A program made the translations under genes and the position numbers. From an uncultured Collinsella sp. (lineage in GTDB: Bacteria; Actinomycetota; Coriobacteriia; Coriobacteriales; Coriobacteriaceae), in contig CABUHO010000039.1 in NCBI GenBank assembly GCA_902491395.1, positions 1 to 13,796 on the forward strand: a stretch of DNA of 13,796 nucleotides. The letters are read 5' to 3'. The notes under the pieces were generated by a model, which was not told where the DNA came from, ran no database searches, and saw nothing but the letters and a program-made list of their open reading frames with translations. How positions within the stretch are numbered: position 1 is the first letter of the stretch; each line of letters opens with the position of its first letter. Below, piece by piece: positions 1 through 6,138 of this stretch.

Positions 1-54
1 GGCCCTTGCGGCGTAGTCGCTATTTATTCAGTCCAAGTTTCGGGGTGCAGTTCA
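1..54 (-). mobile_element. End of an IS3-family (IS150-like) insertion sequence, truncated by the window edge
   Basis: Read on the minus strand the segment starts TGAACTGCACCCCGAAAC at position 54 and runs off the window at position 1. This TG-initiated, CCCC-containing start resembles the terminal inverted repeats I know from IS150-group IS3 elements; that is recall, not a search. No transposase sequence is included. The same 54 bp occur in inverted orientation at 13743-13796, and identity far beyond a usual 25-bp terminal repeat means both are the same end of the same element. It abuts half of a palindromic repeat (55-76). Confidence 0.55.
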
Positions 55-76
55 CAGGCACCTTTGTGGTGGTTTT
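55..76 (-). repeat. Half of the GGTGCCTGTCC palindrome, cut by the IS-like end
   Basis: CAGGCACCTTTGTGGTGGTTTT matches the loop remainder plus one full arm of the palindrome seen whole at 994-1032. The other arm is absent because the IS-like sequence starts inside the 9-nt loop. The mirror-image half-copy is at 13721-13742. The run of T at 73-76 also supplies the start of the -35 element of the next promoter. Confidence 0.8.
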
Positions 77-103
77 GCTCGCGCGGATGACTCGGGTTAC
101 AAT
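75..103 (+). promoter_or_regulatory. Sigma-70-type promoter for the B3/B4 protein gene
   Basis: TTGCTC (75-80) and TACAAT (98-103) are separated by 17 bp, a near-consensus arrangement. Transcription would start near 110 and give a leader of about 138 nt before the ATG at 248. The -35 hexamer lies at the edge of the interrupted palindrome, so the repeat or IS insertion could have affected this promoter. Confidence 0.55.
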
Positions 104-144
104 ACGCCTGACATATCGCTCCCTTCTCCGGATGGGGGCAGCGT

Positions 145-207
145 AAGCGCTCTTGTGGCGGCACCGTAGGACTTTGAAGGTGGCCGTCGTAAGGGCGCTT
201 TTTGTTT
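145..207 (+). terminator. Strong intrinsic terminator or attenuator in the leader of the B3/B4 gene
   Basis: The arm starting AAGCGCTCTT (145-154, continuing to about 165) pairs with the arm ending AAGGGCGCTT (191-200, starting about 179). The stem is about 21 bp with several G-U pairs and one bulge, the loop is about 13 nt, and TTTGTTT follows. It sits between a good promoter and the ATG it should serve, so it should stop most transcripts unless relieved. A smaller hairpin (CGCTCCC with GGGGGCAGCG, about 115-143) precedes it. I recognise no named riboswitch. Confidence 0.65.
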
Positions 208-247
208 AGGCACCCGGGCTCGGGCGCATGCTATGAAGGGAGAGCGC

Positions 248-967
248 ATGAAGAGTTTCGTTGCCGAGGATTCGTTTTGGGAGCTATTTCCGCAGGCGGC
301 TATCGGTGTTGTGGTCGTAAAGGGCATGAAGCCCGCGGCTCAGATTCCTCAAGAGGACGTGGATGCGATTGCGGCGTTGCTCGACCGCGCCAATATCGAC
401 GCGGAGCGTCATCTGACCAGCGATACTATCAGCGAGAACGCACCGGTCAAGGCATGGCGCGAGGCTTATCGGCTGTTCAAGACCAAAAAGGGCGCCCGCT
501 GCTCGATCGAGAACTTGCTCAAGCGCGTGCTCAAGGGCAAGCCGGTCGGTCATATTACGCCGGCGGTGGATATCTACAACACGATTTCGTTGACCTATGC
601 GCTGCCCGTGGGAGGCGAGGATTTGCATGCGATTGAGGGAGACCTTCGCTTGAAGGTGACAGACGGCGGCGACGCGTTCTTGCCACTTGGCGAGGAGGCG
701 GATGATCCGACGCTGCCCGGCGAGCTTGCCTATATCGACGATGCAGGCGCCGTGTGCCGCTGCTGGAACTGGCGCGACGGCGTGAGAACGGCCCTGTCCG
801 ACGATTCGGCCGATGCGTTCCTGGCGATTGAGTGCGTGGAGCCCGAGCGGATGGGGGATTGCCAGGCCGCGATCGATCGCTTAGCCGAGCTGCTCGAGCG
901 CTATCTGGGAGCGACGGTTGTCGTTAAGACGCTTGTGACCCGCGACAATCCTTGCGCGGAGCCGTAG
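248..967 (+). CDS. Free-standing B3/B4 tRNA-binding domain protein (PheRS beta-like)
   Basis: The product is 239 aa. It resembles free-standing proteins with the B3/B4 domain of the phenylalanyl-tRNA synthetase beta subunit (COG3382-type). In the synthetase this domain holds the editing site that hydrolyses mischarged Tyr-tRNA(Phe); the function of stand-alone copies is not settled, and trans-editing or tRNA binding is inference. Visible family features are the middle segment KGKPVGHITPAVDIYNTISL (around residues 99-118) and a segment around 130-150 with G-D-L-R-L-K. There is no signal peptide or membrane segment, so it should be cytosolic. The ATG at 248 is chosen over the in-frame ATG at 233 because AAGGGAGAG (236-244) is a good ribosome binding site for 248. 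It appears monocistronic: an attenuator-like hairpin precedes it and a terminator palindrome follows. Confidence 0.8.
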   Translation: MKSFVAEDSFWELFPQAAIGVVVVKGMKPAAQIPQEDVDAIAALLDRANIDAERHLTSDTISENAPVKAWREAYRLFKTKKGARCSIENLLKRVLKGKPVGHITPAVDIYNTISLTYALPVGGEDLHAIEGDLRLKVTDGGDAFLPLGEEADDPTLPGELAYIDDAGAVCRCWNWRDGVRTALSDDSADAFLAIECVEPERMGDCQAAIDRLAELLERYLGATVVVKTLVTRDNPCAEP

Positions 968-993
968 CGACGCCTAGAACCTATTGATGCCCC

Positions 994-1034
994 AAACCAC
1001 CACAAAGGTGCCTGTCCCCTTTGTGGTGGTTTTT
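994..1034 (+). terminator. Intact palindromic repeat acting as terminator
   Basis: A perfect 15-bp stem: AAACCACCACAAAGG (994-1008) and its complement (1018-1032), with loop TGCCTGTCC and a T run to 1034. It lies 27 bp after the stop of the B3/B4 gene and should end that transcript. It is the clearest member of a dispersed family (2573-2611, 2979-3016 and halves at both window ends), so it is both repeat and terminator. Confidence 0.85.
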
Positions 1035-1137
1035 ATGTTGATGGGTTAACAAATGGGATATTTGGGTATGGGCGTTGCCTTGTGCGGCTAAGATGTTTAC
1101 CCGTTAGCATCATGCAAGCGAAAGGCGGTCGTCTCCC

Positions 1138-1587
1138 ATGCAGCAGAACGACGAGACACGTTTCGAGGACTTTGTCGGACTGATCAGCGGGCTCTACAAG
1201 GAGATCCAGCGCATTAAGACATCCGAGGGCGCAAGGCTGGGCCTCAAGGGCTCCGACGTTATGTGCCTGTACTATCTTGAGCGCAGCAAGGACGGCCTGA
1301 CTGGTGCTGACCTGGCTCGCATGGCAGGCGTGACCCGTGCCGCCGTCTCGCGCACGCTCGCGCATCTGGAGGAGGGCGGCTACGTCGAGGTCGATGATTC
1401 GGGCGACGCCGCCGTTAAGTATCGTGCTCCGGTGCGCCTGACCGCTCTAGGCGGCGAGAGCATGAGCGAGGCGGACCGCATCATTCGCGAGGTGCTCGAT
1501 ACCACCGGTAAAGCTATGGGTGTGGAGCAGCGCGAGCAGATGTATGCGTCGCTGCGCACGATTCTCAACACCCTGCGCGAGATCTAA
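1138..1587 (+). CDS. MarR-family transcriptional regulator
   Basis: This 149-aa protein has the usual MarR length and layout. N-terminal dimerisation helices (about residues 8-30) are followed by a winged helix-turn-helix: helix LTGADLARMAGV (54-65), recognition helix TRAAVSRTLAHL (66-77), and a wing (about 83-105) ending in RLTALG, then a C-terminal dimerisation helix to 147. MarR proteins are dimers that usually repress a nearby operon and release DNA when a small ligand or oxidant is present; ligand and target cannot be read here. One Cys (C43) is present, with no obvious redox pair. The gene has the same strand as degV 119 bp downstream and could be co-transcribed with it, but this does not establish regulation. 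GAAAGG near 1119-1124 is a rather distant ribosome binding site. I found no convincing promoter in 1035-1137. Confidence 0.9.
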   Translation: MQQNDETRFEDFVGLISGLYKEIQRIKTSEGARLGLKGSDVMCLYYLERSKDGLTGADLARMAGVTRAAVSRTLAHLEEGGYVEVDDSGDAAVKYRAPVRLTALGGESMSEADRIIREVLDTTGKAMGVEQREQMYASLRTILNTLREI

Positions 1588-1706
1588 GGCCGCGCTGGCG
1601 CTAGCTTTCAGCCAACAACTGCATCGTCCCGTTTGAGCGCGTACGCCGTGCCGGGACATTGTTGTCAAAATTCCCTGCGCGAGACCTGCGCAAGAAAGGA
1701 TTCGCT

Positions 1707-2561
1707 ATGTCCGTCCGCATTATTACCGATTCCGCAAGCGATATGTTGCCGGCTGAGCACCCGGCGCTGTCCGTCTTGCCGCTGTCCGTTACCTTTGGCA
1801 CCGATGTGTATATGGATGGCGTCGACATCGATCACCAGCGCTTTTACGAGATGCTCGTGGAGCGCGATGAGCTGCCCAAGACCGGCCAGGTCAACCCGTA
1901 CGCGTTTTCGCAGGCGATTGCCGAGGTGCGTGAGGCCGGCGACGAGGCGGTGATTATTACCGTGGGTGCCAAACTTTCGGGGACCAATCAGAGCGCCCGT
2001 ACTGCACTTGCCGAGGCGCCGGGCGGCGACGTGTATGTGGTTGATAGCAATAACGTTACCCTGGGTGAGCGCGTGCTGGTCGAGTATGCCCTGCGCCTAG
2101 TGGACGAGGGCCAGGGCGCGGCCCAGATCGCGGCGGCTGTCGAGGCCGTCCGTGACCGCGTGGTGGTTATCGGCCTGCTTGAGACGCTGGAGTACCTGGT
2201 GCGCGGCGGTCGCCTGTCTGCTGCTGCCGGCGCCGTGGGCACGCTGCTCAACGTAAAGCCCGTTGTGGCTGCCGAGGACGGTCTGATCGTGCAGCTGGGC
2301 AAGGCGCGCGGTTCCAAGAACGGACGTAACCTGCTCAACCAGAAGGTCGAAAAGGCAGGCGGCATCGACTTTTCCATGCCGCTGGCGCTCGGCTATACGG
2401 GCCTTTCGGATGCGGTGCTCAAGAAGTATATCGAGGACAGCGCGGCACTGTGGGCTGGCCACACCGAGGGCGAACTGCCCGTTCACACCATCGGCGCCAC
2501 CATCGGCACCCATGTAGGCCCCGGCGCCGTAGCCGTAGCCTTCTTCCAGCCCATTAACTAA
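1707..2561 (+). CDS. DegV family (fatty-acid-binding) protein
   Basis: The 284-aa product has the expected length of a DegV protein. Family signatures are VRIITDSASDM at the N-terminus (3-13), KTGQVNP (58-64), KLSGTNQSA (89-97), a GGRLS segment followed by LLNVKPVV in the middle, and IGTHVGPGAVAVAFF at the C-terminus. DegV (FakB-like) proteins bind a single fatty acid; in Firmicutes FakB partners present it to the kinase FakA for phosphorylation and phospholipid synthesis. No FakA gene lies in this window, so that role is by family only. Start: ATG 1707, with AGAAAGGA (1693-1700) as ribosome binding site; an in-frame TTG at 1659 would add 16 residues outside the family pattern. A palindromic terminator follows the stop. 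Confidence 0.93.
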   Translation: MSVRIITDSASDMLPAEHPALSVLPLSVTFGTDVYMDGVDIDHQRFYEMLVERDELPKTGQVNPYAFSQAIAEVREAGDEAVIITVGAKLSGTNQSARTALAEAPGGDVYVVDSNNVTLGERVLVEYALRLVDEGQGAAQIAAAVEAVRDRVVVIGLLETLEYLVRGGRLSAAAGAVGTLLNVKPVVAAEDGLIVQLGKARGSKNGRNLLNQKVEKAGGIDFSMPLALGYTGLSDAVLKKYIEDSAALWAGHTEGELPVHTIGATIGTHVGPGAVAVAFFQPIN

Positions 2562-2572
2562 CCCACCTGCCA

Positions 2573-2613
2573 AAACCCCCACAAAGGGGACAGGCACCTT
2601 TGTGGGGGTTTAT
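2573..2613 (+). terminator. Palindromic repeat, inverted copy, acting as terminator after degV
   Basis: A 15-bp perfect stem, AAACCCCCACAAAGG (2573-2587) with its complement (2597-2611). The 9-nt loop GGACAGGCA is the reverse complement of the loop at 1009-1017, so the element is inverted relative to that copy. The outer arms differ from the 994-1032 copy (CCCCCA for CCACCA) but both arms changed together, keeping full pairing. The T run is short (TTTAT), so termination may be partial and the downstream MGMT gene could be reached by read-through. Confidence 0.8.
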
Positions 2614-2640
2614 GCTTTACCGGGTTGAAAGGAGCGTGCG

Positions 2641-2961
2641 ATGGCATCTAAGGGCTTTTTTGAGCGGGTGTACGAGGTAGTCGAGCAGATTCCCAAGGGG
2701 ATGGTCGCCACCTACGGTCAGGTGGCGCTGCTCGCCGGTCGTCCGCGGAGCGCGCGCTTTGTGGGCTATGCGCTGCACAGCAATCCGCGCCCTGGTCAGA
2801 TTCCCTGCCATCGCGTGGTGTTTGCCGATGGCCGCATTTGCGAGGGCTTTGCGTTTGGCGGCCCCGATGCTCAGCGTGAGCTCTTAATGGGGGAGGGCGT
2901 GACGTTTACCGATCCCATGCACGTCGACCTGGGCGCCTGTCGTTGGCCGGCCGGGCTTTAA
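2641..2961 (+). CDS. Short MGMT-family protein (methylated-DNA--cysteine methyltransferase / alkyltransferase-like)
   Basis: The 106-aa product corresponds to the C-terminal DNA-binding and active-site domain of O6-alkylguanine-DNA alkyltransferase, without the N-terminal domain of Ada/Ogt. The active-site motif PCHRVV is intact (Cys56), the helix region MVATYGQVALLAG (21-33) and arginine-finger stretch RSARFVGYAL (36-45) are present, and QRELL plus EGV follow near the end. This mix is notable: the length matches alkyltransferase-like (ATL) proteins, but ATLs usually have Trp in place of this Cys. It may repair O6-alkylguanine by suicide transfer or act as a damage flag; the retained Cys favours transfer chemistry but does not prove it. 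AAAGGAG (2628-2634) is the ribosome binding site. It lies between two copies of the palindromic repeat. Confidence 0.9.
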   Translation: MASKGFFERVYEVVEQIPKGMVATYGQVALLAGRPRSARFVGYALHSNPRPGQIPCHRVVFADGRICEGFAFGGPDAQRELLMGEGVTFTDPMHVDLGACRWPAGL

Positions 2962-2978
2962 CGGCTTGCTCGCGCCAA

Positions 2979-3016
2979 AACAACCCACAAAGGTGCCTGT
3001 CCCCTTTGTGGTTGTT
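2979..3016 (+). repeat. Palindromic repeat with a one-base deletion in one arm
   Basis: Arm AACAACCCACAAAGG (2979-2993), loop TGCCTGTCC (2994-3002), arm CCTTTGTGGTTGTT (3003-3016). The right arm lacks one G relative to perfect complementarity, leaving a bulge. The inner CACAAAGG / CCTTTGTG and the loop are identical to the other copies while the outer arm differs. It follows the MGMT stop by 17 bp, but TTATAG is a poor T tract, so it is a weaker terminator than the copy at 994. Confidence 0.8.
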
Positions 3017-3017
3017 A

Positions 3018-3096
3018 TAGTTTACCTGAGCTAACTTATGGAGAAGGTATGGTGAGGTAGTTTCACACTAGAAAGTAAACTACGGTGAACTATATT
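3018..3096. promoter_or_regulatory. Cluster of four operator-like sites with a possible -10 element and no gene
   Basis: Four 9-bp sites related to TAGTTYACC occur in 75 bp: TAGTTTACC (3018-3026) and TAGTTTCAC (3058-3066) on the plus strand, TAGTTTACT (complement of 3074-3082) and TAGTTCACC (complement of 3084-3092) on the minus strand. The middle pair forms a dyad GTAGTTT/AAACTAC (3057-3063, 3077-3083). TATATT (3091-3096) next to the last site could be a -10 element without a good -35, as at activator-dependent promoters. The first site also lies in a loose dyad TAGTTTACCTGAGCTAACTTA that resembles iron/manganese (DtxR-type) boxes; that is only a suggestion. No protein gene follows on the plus strand before convergent trpS. 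Confidence 0.4.
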
Positions 3097-3104
3097 GTAT
3101 TCAG

Positions 3105-3236
3105 CAACGGAGCAGGCCATAGGCGATGAAAAAGCCTGCCCTGTTGAGTTTGATTCGCATTCCTCCCCTCTGTGCGATTCAACGGTGTACTTCGGGAACA
3201 GGCTCGGTGGCAACTAACTGCCAGCGAGCCTGTTCC
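3105..3236 (+). other. Gene-free stretch with two long hairpins; possible small RNA
   Basis: Hairpin 1 pairs CAACGGAGCAGGC (3105-3117) with GCCTGCCCTGTTG (3134-3146), 13 bp with one mismatch and one G-U. Hairpin 2 pairs GGAACAGGCTCG (3195-3206) with CGAGCCTGTTCC (3225-3236), 12 perfect bp, and continues inward with TGGCA/TGCCA (3208-3212, 3219-3223) across one G-G mismatch to a 6-nt loop. TGTTTGT follows hairpin 2, a weak terminator tail. With the operator cluster just upstream this could be a regulated RNA of about 140 nt, or the remains of a lost gene's control region. No convincing reading frame exists here. Confidence 0.35.
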
Positions 3237-3282
3237 TGTTTGTCGGGGGAGTGCAATGGGCAGAGCCGAACCGGTCGGGCAC

Positions 3283-3310
3283 AAAAAAGGCGGACGCCGT
3301 AGCGCCCGCC
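3283..3310 (-). terminator. Intrinsic terminator of trpS
   Basis: On the minus strand GCGGGCGC-type pairing gives a 9-bp GC-rich stem (3302-3310 with 3289-3297, one G-U pair) with a 4-nt loop, followed by six T (complement of 3283-3288). It lies 36 bp beyond the trpS stop and is a textbook intrinsic terminator. Confidence 0.85.
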
Positions 3311-3345
3311 CTATAGCAATCGAAAGTTCTAGCCAGCAGATCGAT

Positions 3346-4395
3346 CTAGTACACCATGCCCATGGCGTCCTGAACCTCGGCCAGGGTCTGCTCGGCGATC
3401 TCGTTGGCACGACGGTTGCCCTCGTGCAGGACGTCCTTCACATAGTCCAGATCGTTCTCGTAGCGCTGACGACGCTCGCGGATCGGCGCGAAGTACTCGT
3501 TGACGGCCTCGGTCACGTACTTCTTGAGTTGGCCGGAGCCGCCCATGCCAATCTCCTCGGCAATCTCGACTTCGGAACGGCCGGTGCAGATGGCGGCCGT
3601 CGAAAGCAGACCGGACACGCCGGGGCGGTTCTCGGGATCGAACGTGATCATGCGCTCGGAGTCGGTCTGGCTCTTCTTGATGCGCTTTGCCGTCTCCTCC
3701 GCGGTCATCGAGATGTTGATGGCGTTGCCGTAGCTCTTGCTCATCTTGCGACCGTCCAGGCCGGGCAGCAGCGGGGTCTCGGACAGCAGTGCGTCGACCT
3801 CGGGGAACACCTTGCCGTAGCGGTTGTTAAAGCGGCGGGCGATGGTGCGGGTGAGCTCGATGTGCGGCAGCTGGTCGCGACCGACGGGCACCACATTGCC
3901 CTTGCAGAACAGGATGTCGCAGGCCTGATGCACCGGATAGGTGAGCAGAAGGCCGGTGAGCTCGTGGCCCGAGGCCTCCATCTCGGCCTTGACCGTGGGG
4001 TTGCGCGCCAGCTCGGCCTCGGAGACCAGCGACAGGAATGGCAGCATGAGCTGGTTGGCTGCGGGCACGGCGGAGTGCGCGTAGATCATGGTCTTGTCGG
4101 GGTCGATGCCGCAGGCAAGGTAGTCCATGACCATGTTGTACACGTTGTCCTGGATGTGCTCGGTCGTGTCGCGGTCGGTGATGACCTGGTAGTCGGCGAT
4201 GAGCACGTTGGTCTTGGCGCCCATGTTCTGCAGCTCAACACGGCCCTTGAGGGTGCCGAAGTAGTGACCCAGGTGCAGACGGCCGGTGGGGCGGTCGCCG
4301 GTGAGCATGGTGAACTTCTCGGGCGTTTTGGCCAGGCCCTCGCGAATGGCGTTGCTCTTTTGCAGCGCGACTTCGTAGCTGTTCTCGTTTGGCAT
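3346..4395 (-). CDS. trpS: Tryptophanyl-tRNA synthetase
   Basis: The 349-aa product attaches tryptophan to tRNA(Trp) in the cytosol. It is a class Ic synthetase with TGDRPTGRLHLGHYFG (32-47; HLGH signature 41-44), the conserved VGRDQLPHIELTR stretch (171-183) and the KMSKS loop (217-221). The length is close to the usual 330-350 aa and nothing is missing. Start: ATG 4395, preceded by AGGAG six bases upstream; an open frame continues to 4515 but its sequence is Arg-rich and unlike the family. It lies 161 bp downstream of the WecA/TagO-like gene on the same strand and ends in its own terminator. I found no clear promoter or T-box in 4396-4556, so the mode of transcription is open. Confidence 0.97.
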   Translation of the reverse strand: MPNENSYEVALQKSNAIREGLAKTPEKFTMLTGDRPTGRLHLGHYFGTLKGRVELQNMGAKTNVLIADYQVITDRDTTEHIQDNVYNMVMDYLACGIDPDKTMIYAHSAVPAANQLMLPFLSLVSEAELARNPTVKAEMEASGHELTGLLLTYPVHQACDILFCKGNVVPVGRDQLPHIELTRTIARRFNNRYGKVFPEVDALLSETPLLPGLDGRKMSKSYGNAINISMTAEETAKRIKKSQTDSERMITFDPENRPGVSGLLSTAAICTGRSEVEIAEEIGMGGSGQLKKYVTEAVNEYFAPIRERRQRYENDLDYVKDVLHEGNRRANEIAEQTLAEVQDAMGMVY

Positions 4396-4556
4396 GATTG
4401 CTCCTAACGTATGTTCATGGGTCAAGATGATAACGCGTTTATTGGAGGGGCGGGTCGTAAGTAGGCGAGGGGCGGGAGAGCGGCGGCTTGTGCGATGGGC
4501 GCGGCGTGGCTGCACGTTTGGCCGGCGGCGTCTGGACGCATCCTCGGCAGCTTACC

Positions 4557-5756
4557 CTAGCGCCTGCGGTGGCGCTCTTCCTTACGTTCCTCGGCTGCCT
4601 GCTCCTCCTGCTTAAAGGCGGGGTCGTCGGGGGTGACGAGCTCGTCCTCGTGCGTGCGCTTGTTGTAATGGTGGCGCAGCACGGGCTCAAACAGGTGCAG
4701 GTGTTTGGCAAAGGCCGCCGAGCCAATGGCGAGCACGGTAAAGATGAGCACGCGCATGGGGACCTCGACCTGGTTAATCGCGGCGGCGCCGGCCGAAAGC
4801 ATGATGCACCAGGCGTAGATGAGGAGCACTGCCTGTTTTTGGTTGTAGCCTTCTTGGATCAGGCGGTGGTGGATGTGGCCCTTGTCGGCCTGCCCGATGC
4901 TAATGTGGGCGCGCTTGCGGCGCACGATGGCGCTAAACGTGTCGATGATAGGCACGCCGGCAACGATGAGCGGGATGATAAGCGAGGTGAGCGCGGCGGT
5001 GCGGCTCACGTTGAGCAGTGAGATGGAGCCCAGCGCAAAGCCCAGAAGCAGCGACCCCGAGTCGCCCAAGAAGATGCTTGCGGGGTTGAAGTTGTAGCGC
5101 AAAAAGGCCAGACAGGCGCCAAAGAGCGCAATGGAGAGTGCGGCGGCGTCGATGCGGCCCGAGAGAACGGCCATCGAAAACATGGTGAACGACGCGATGC
5201 CGCAGATGCCCGTGGCCAAGCCGTCGAGGCCGTCGATGAGGTTAATGATGTTGGTGAATGCCACCAGATAGATCACGGTGATGGGGTAGGCGAGCCATCC
5301 GAGCATGATCTCGCCGGGGGCAAACGGGTTGACGATGACGCCGATTTTTAGGCCGCCGATACAGGCGATGAGCGCAGCGAGGACCTGTCCGGCCAGCTTT
5401 TGCTTGGGCTTGAGCTGGAAGACGTCGTCGATAGCGCCGGTCGCAAAGATGACGGTAAAGGAGAGCGCCAGCATGGGATAGCTAATGTGAAGGCGCGGGT
5501 GCGGCACCAGGACGGGCGGCCAGCCTAGGTGCCAGGTGCCTAGGATTTGCACAATGCAGGCAACGACCAGGCCCAAAAACACCGCTGTTCCGCCCAAACG
5601 CGGGATGGGCTTGGTGTTGATGCGGCGCTTAGAAGGATAGTCGACGGCGTCGAGCTTAATTGCCAAGCGCTTGACCAGGGGCACCGTGAGGAAGGTCGTG
5701 ATAAAGGCCGCCGCTGCCACGCATAGGTACGGTATGTAGCTCGGGGATGAAGCCAT
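4557..5756 (-). CDS. WecA/TagO/MraY-family undecaprenyl-phosphate sugar-1-phosphate transferase
   Basis: The 399-aa integral membrane protein belongs to the polyprenyl-phosphate N-acetylhexosamine-1-phosphate transferases, which load UDP-activated sugar phosphate onto undecaprenyl phosphate to start teichoic acid, polysaccharide or similar cell-wall polymers. Signatures in order: DYPSKRRINTKPIPRLGG (39-56), catalytic Asp pair in GAIDD (107-111), NIINLIDGLDGLA (169-181), FLGDSGS (229-235) and HIHHRL (294-299); the last is typical of WecA/TagO rather than MraY. About ten or eleven hydrophobic segments are spread through the protein. The C-terminus after about 360 is hydrophilic and highly charged, ending in ERHRRR. 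Start ATG 5756 is family-like but lacks a clear ribosome binding site; a TTG at 5774 is a weaker choice. No glycosyltransferase neighbours reveal the polymer. Confidence 0.92.
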   Translation of the reverse strand: MASSPSYIPYLCVAAAAFITTFLTVPLVKRLAIKLDAVDYPSKRRINTKPIPRLGGTAVFLGLVVACIVQILGTWHLGWPPVLVPHPRLHISYPMLALSFTVIFATGAIDDVFQLKPKQKLAGQVLAALIACIGGLKIGVIVNPFAPGEIMLGWLAYPITVIYLVAFTNIINLIDGLDGLATGICGIASFTMFSMAVLSGRIDAAALSIALFGACLAFLRYNFNPASIFLGDSGSLLLGFALGSISLLNVSRTAALTSLIIPLIVAGVPIIDTFSAIVRRKRAHISIGQADKGHIHHRLIQEGYNQKQAVLLIYAWCIMLSAGAAAINQVEVPMRVLIFTVLAIGSAAFAKHLHLFEPVLRHHYNKRTHEDELVTPDDPAFKQEEQAAEERKEERHRRR

Positions 5757-5948
5757 GAATCTAAAAACCGCCAAGCGTCGAAGGGAAAGGTCAGAAGAAC
5801 GCCATGCGCAAAGGGCATAGCCGAATCATGATACTCGACCAAGGGGGGTGCATGGAATTGCACGCAGCGATAATCACGCGCTTACCAGATATTGGGATGT
5901 TGTCGATGGCTTGTCGGGATGCCGGCGGGGATCCATGTGGACTGTAAT

Positions 5949-5975
5949 GGTGATTTTCGGCAAAAGAAAACCACC
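5949..5975. other. Hairpin in the gene-free stretch upstream of the WecA/TagO-like gene
   Basis: GGTGATTTTC (5949-5958) pairs with GAAAACCACC (5966-5975), 10 bp with one G-U/A-C position depending on strand, loop of 7 nt. It lies just beyond the terminator of the putative minus-strand RNA. The rest of 5757-5945 shows no reading frame, no convincing promoter and no repeat that I can support. Confidence 0.4.
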
Positions 5976-5984
5976 CCCCACGTT

Positions 5985-6015
5985 ACGAAAATGAACCCAC
6001 CTAAAACAGGTGGGT
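5985..6015 (-). terminator. Intrinsic terminator of the candidate RNA
   Basis: CCCACCT (complement of 6008-6014) and AGGTGGG (complement of 5996-6002) form a 7-8 bp stem with a 5-nt loop, followed on the minus strand by TTCATTTT. The T tract is on the minus-strand side only, which sets the direction. Confidence 0.6.
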
Positions 6016-6132
6016 GCCCTCATCGACTGTTCCAGCGTCCTTAACAACGAAGGATACCTGTACTAGGTACGACTGTGTGGGCTCCCTAAATAAACGCGAC
6101 GGTTCACCCAGTTGCTCCGCGGGGGGCGGAAT
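5985..6132 (-). ncRNA. Candidate structured non-coding RNA (unassigned; possibly 6S-like or a leader RNA)
   Basis: A minus-strand promoter (6139-6166) and an intrinsic terminator (5995-6015 plus T-rich tail) bracket about 148 nt without a reading frame. Visible folding: TACCT/AGGTA around a 5-nt loop, TCCTT/AAGGA around a 7-nt loop, and an outer stem in which GGGTG..CC..GTCG pairs with CGAT..GG.CACCC. The 3' side of that outer stem overlaps the terminator arm, so the two are mutually exclusive, as in an attenuator. A 6S-like RNA is possible from size and layout, but I do not recognise a diagnostic sequence; SRP RNA, tmRNA and RNase P signatures are absent. A long leader of the WecA/TagO-like gene is the alternative. 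Confidence 0.4.
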
Positions 6133-6138
6133 ACCTAC

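Noticed and set aside
97..207. T-box riboswitch ahead of the B3/B4 gene
   Set aside because: GGCGGCACCG resembles the T-box core, but there are only about 45 nt between the likely transcription start and the terminator arm, too few for Stem I, and the core lacks a properly placed UGG bulge.
994..3016. CRISPR array made of the repeated CACAAAGG units
   Set aside because: Copies are hundreds to thousands of bases apart, in both orientations and separated by genes; no regular spacers or cas genes.
3018..3039. Firm DtxR/IdeR-type iron box
   Set aside because: The dyad is only about 7/10 symmetric and no iron-transport gene follows, so I mention it only as a possibility.
3172..4407. A 411-codon open frame on the plus strand across trpS
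   Set aside because: It is antisense to a clear trpS, is rich in Gly/Leu/Val/His with no family features, and arises from third-position GC bias.
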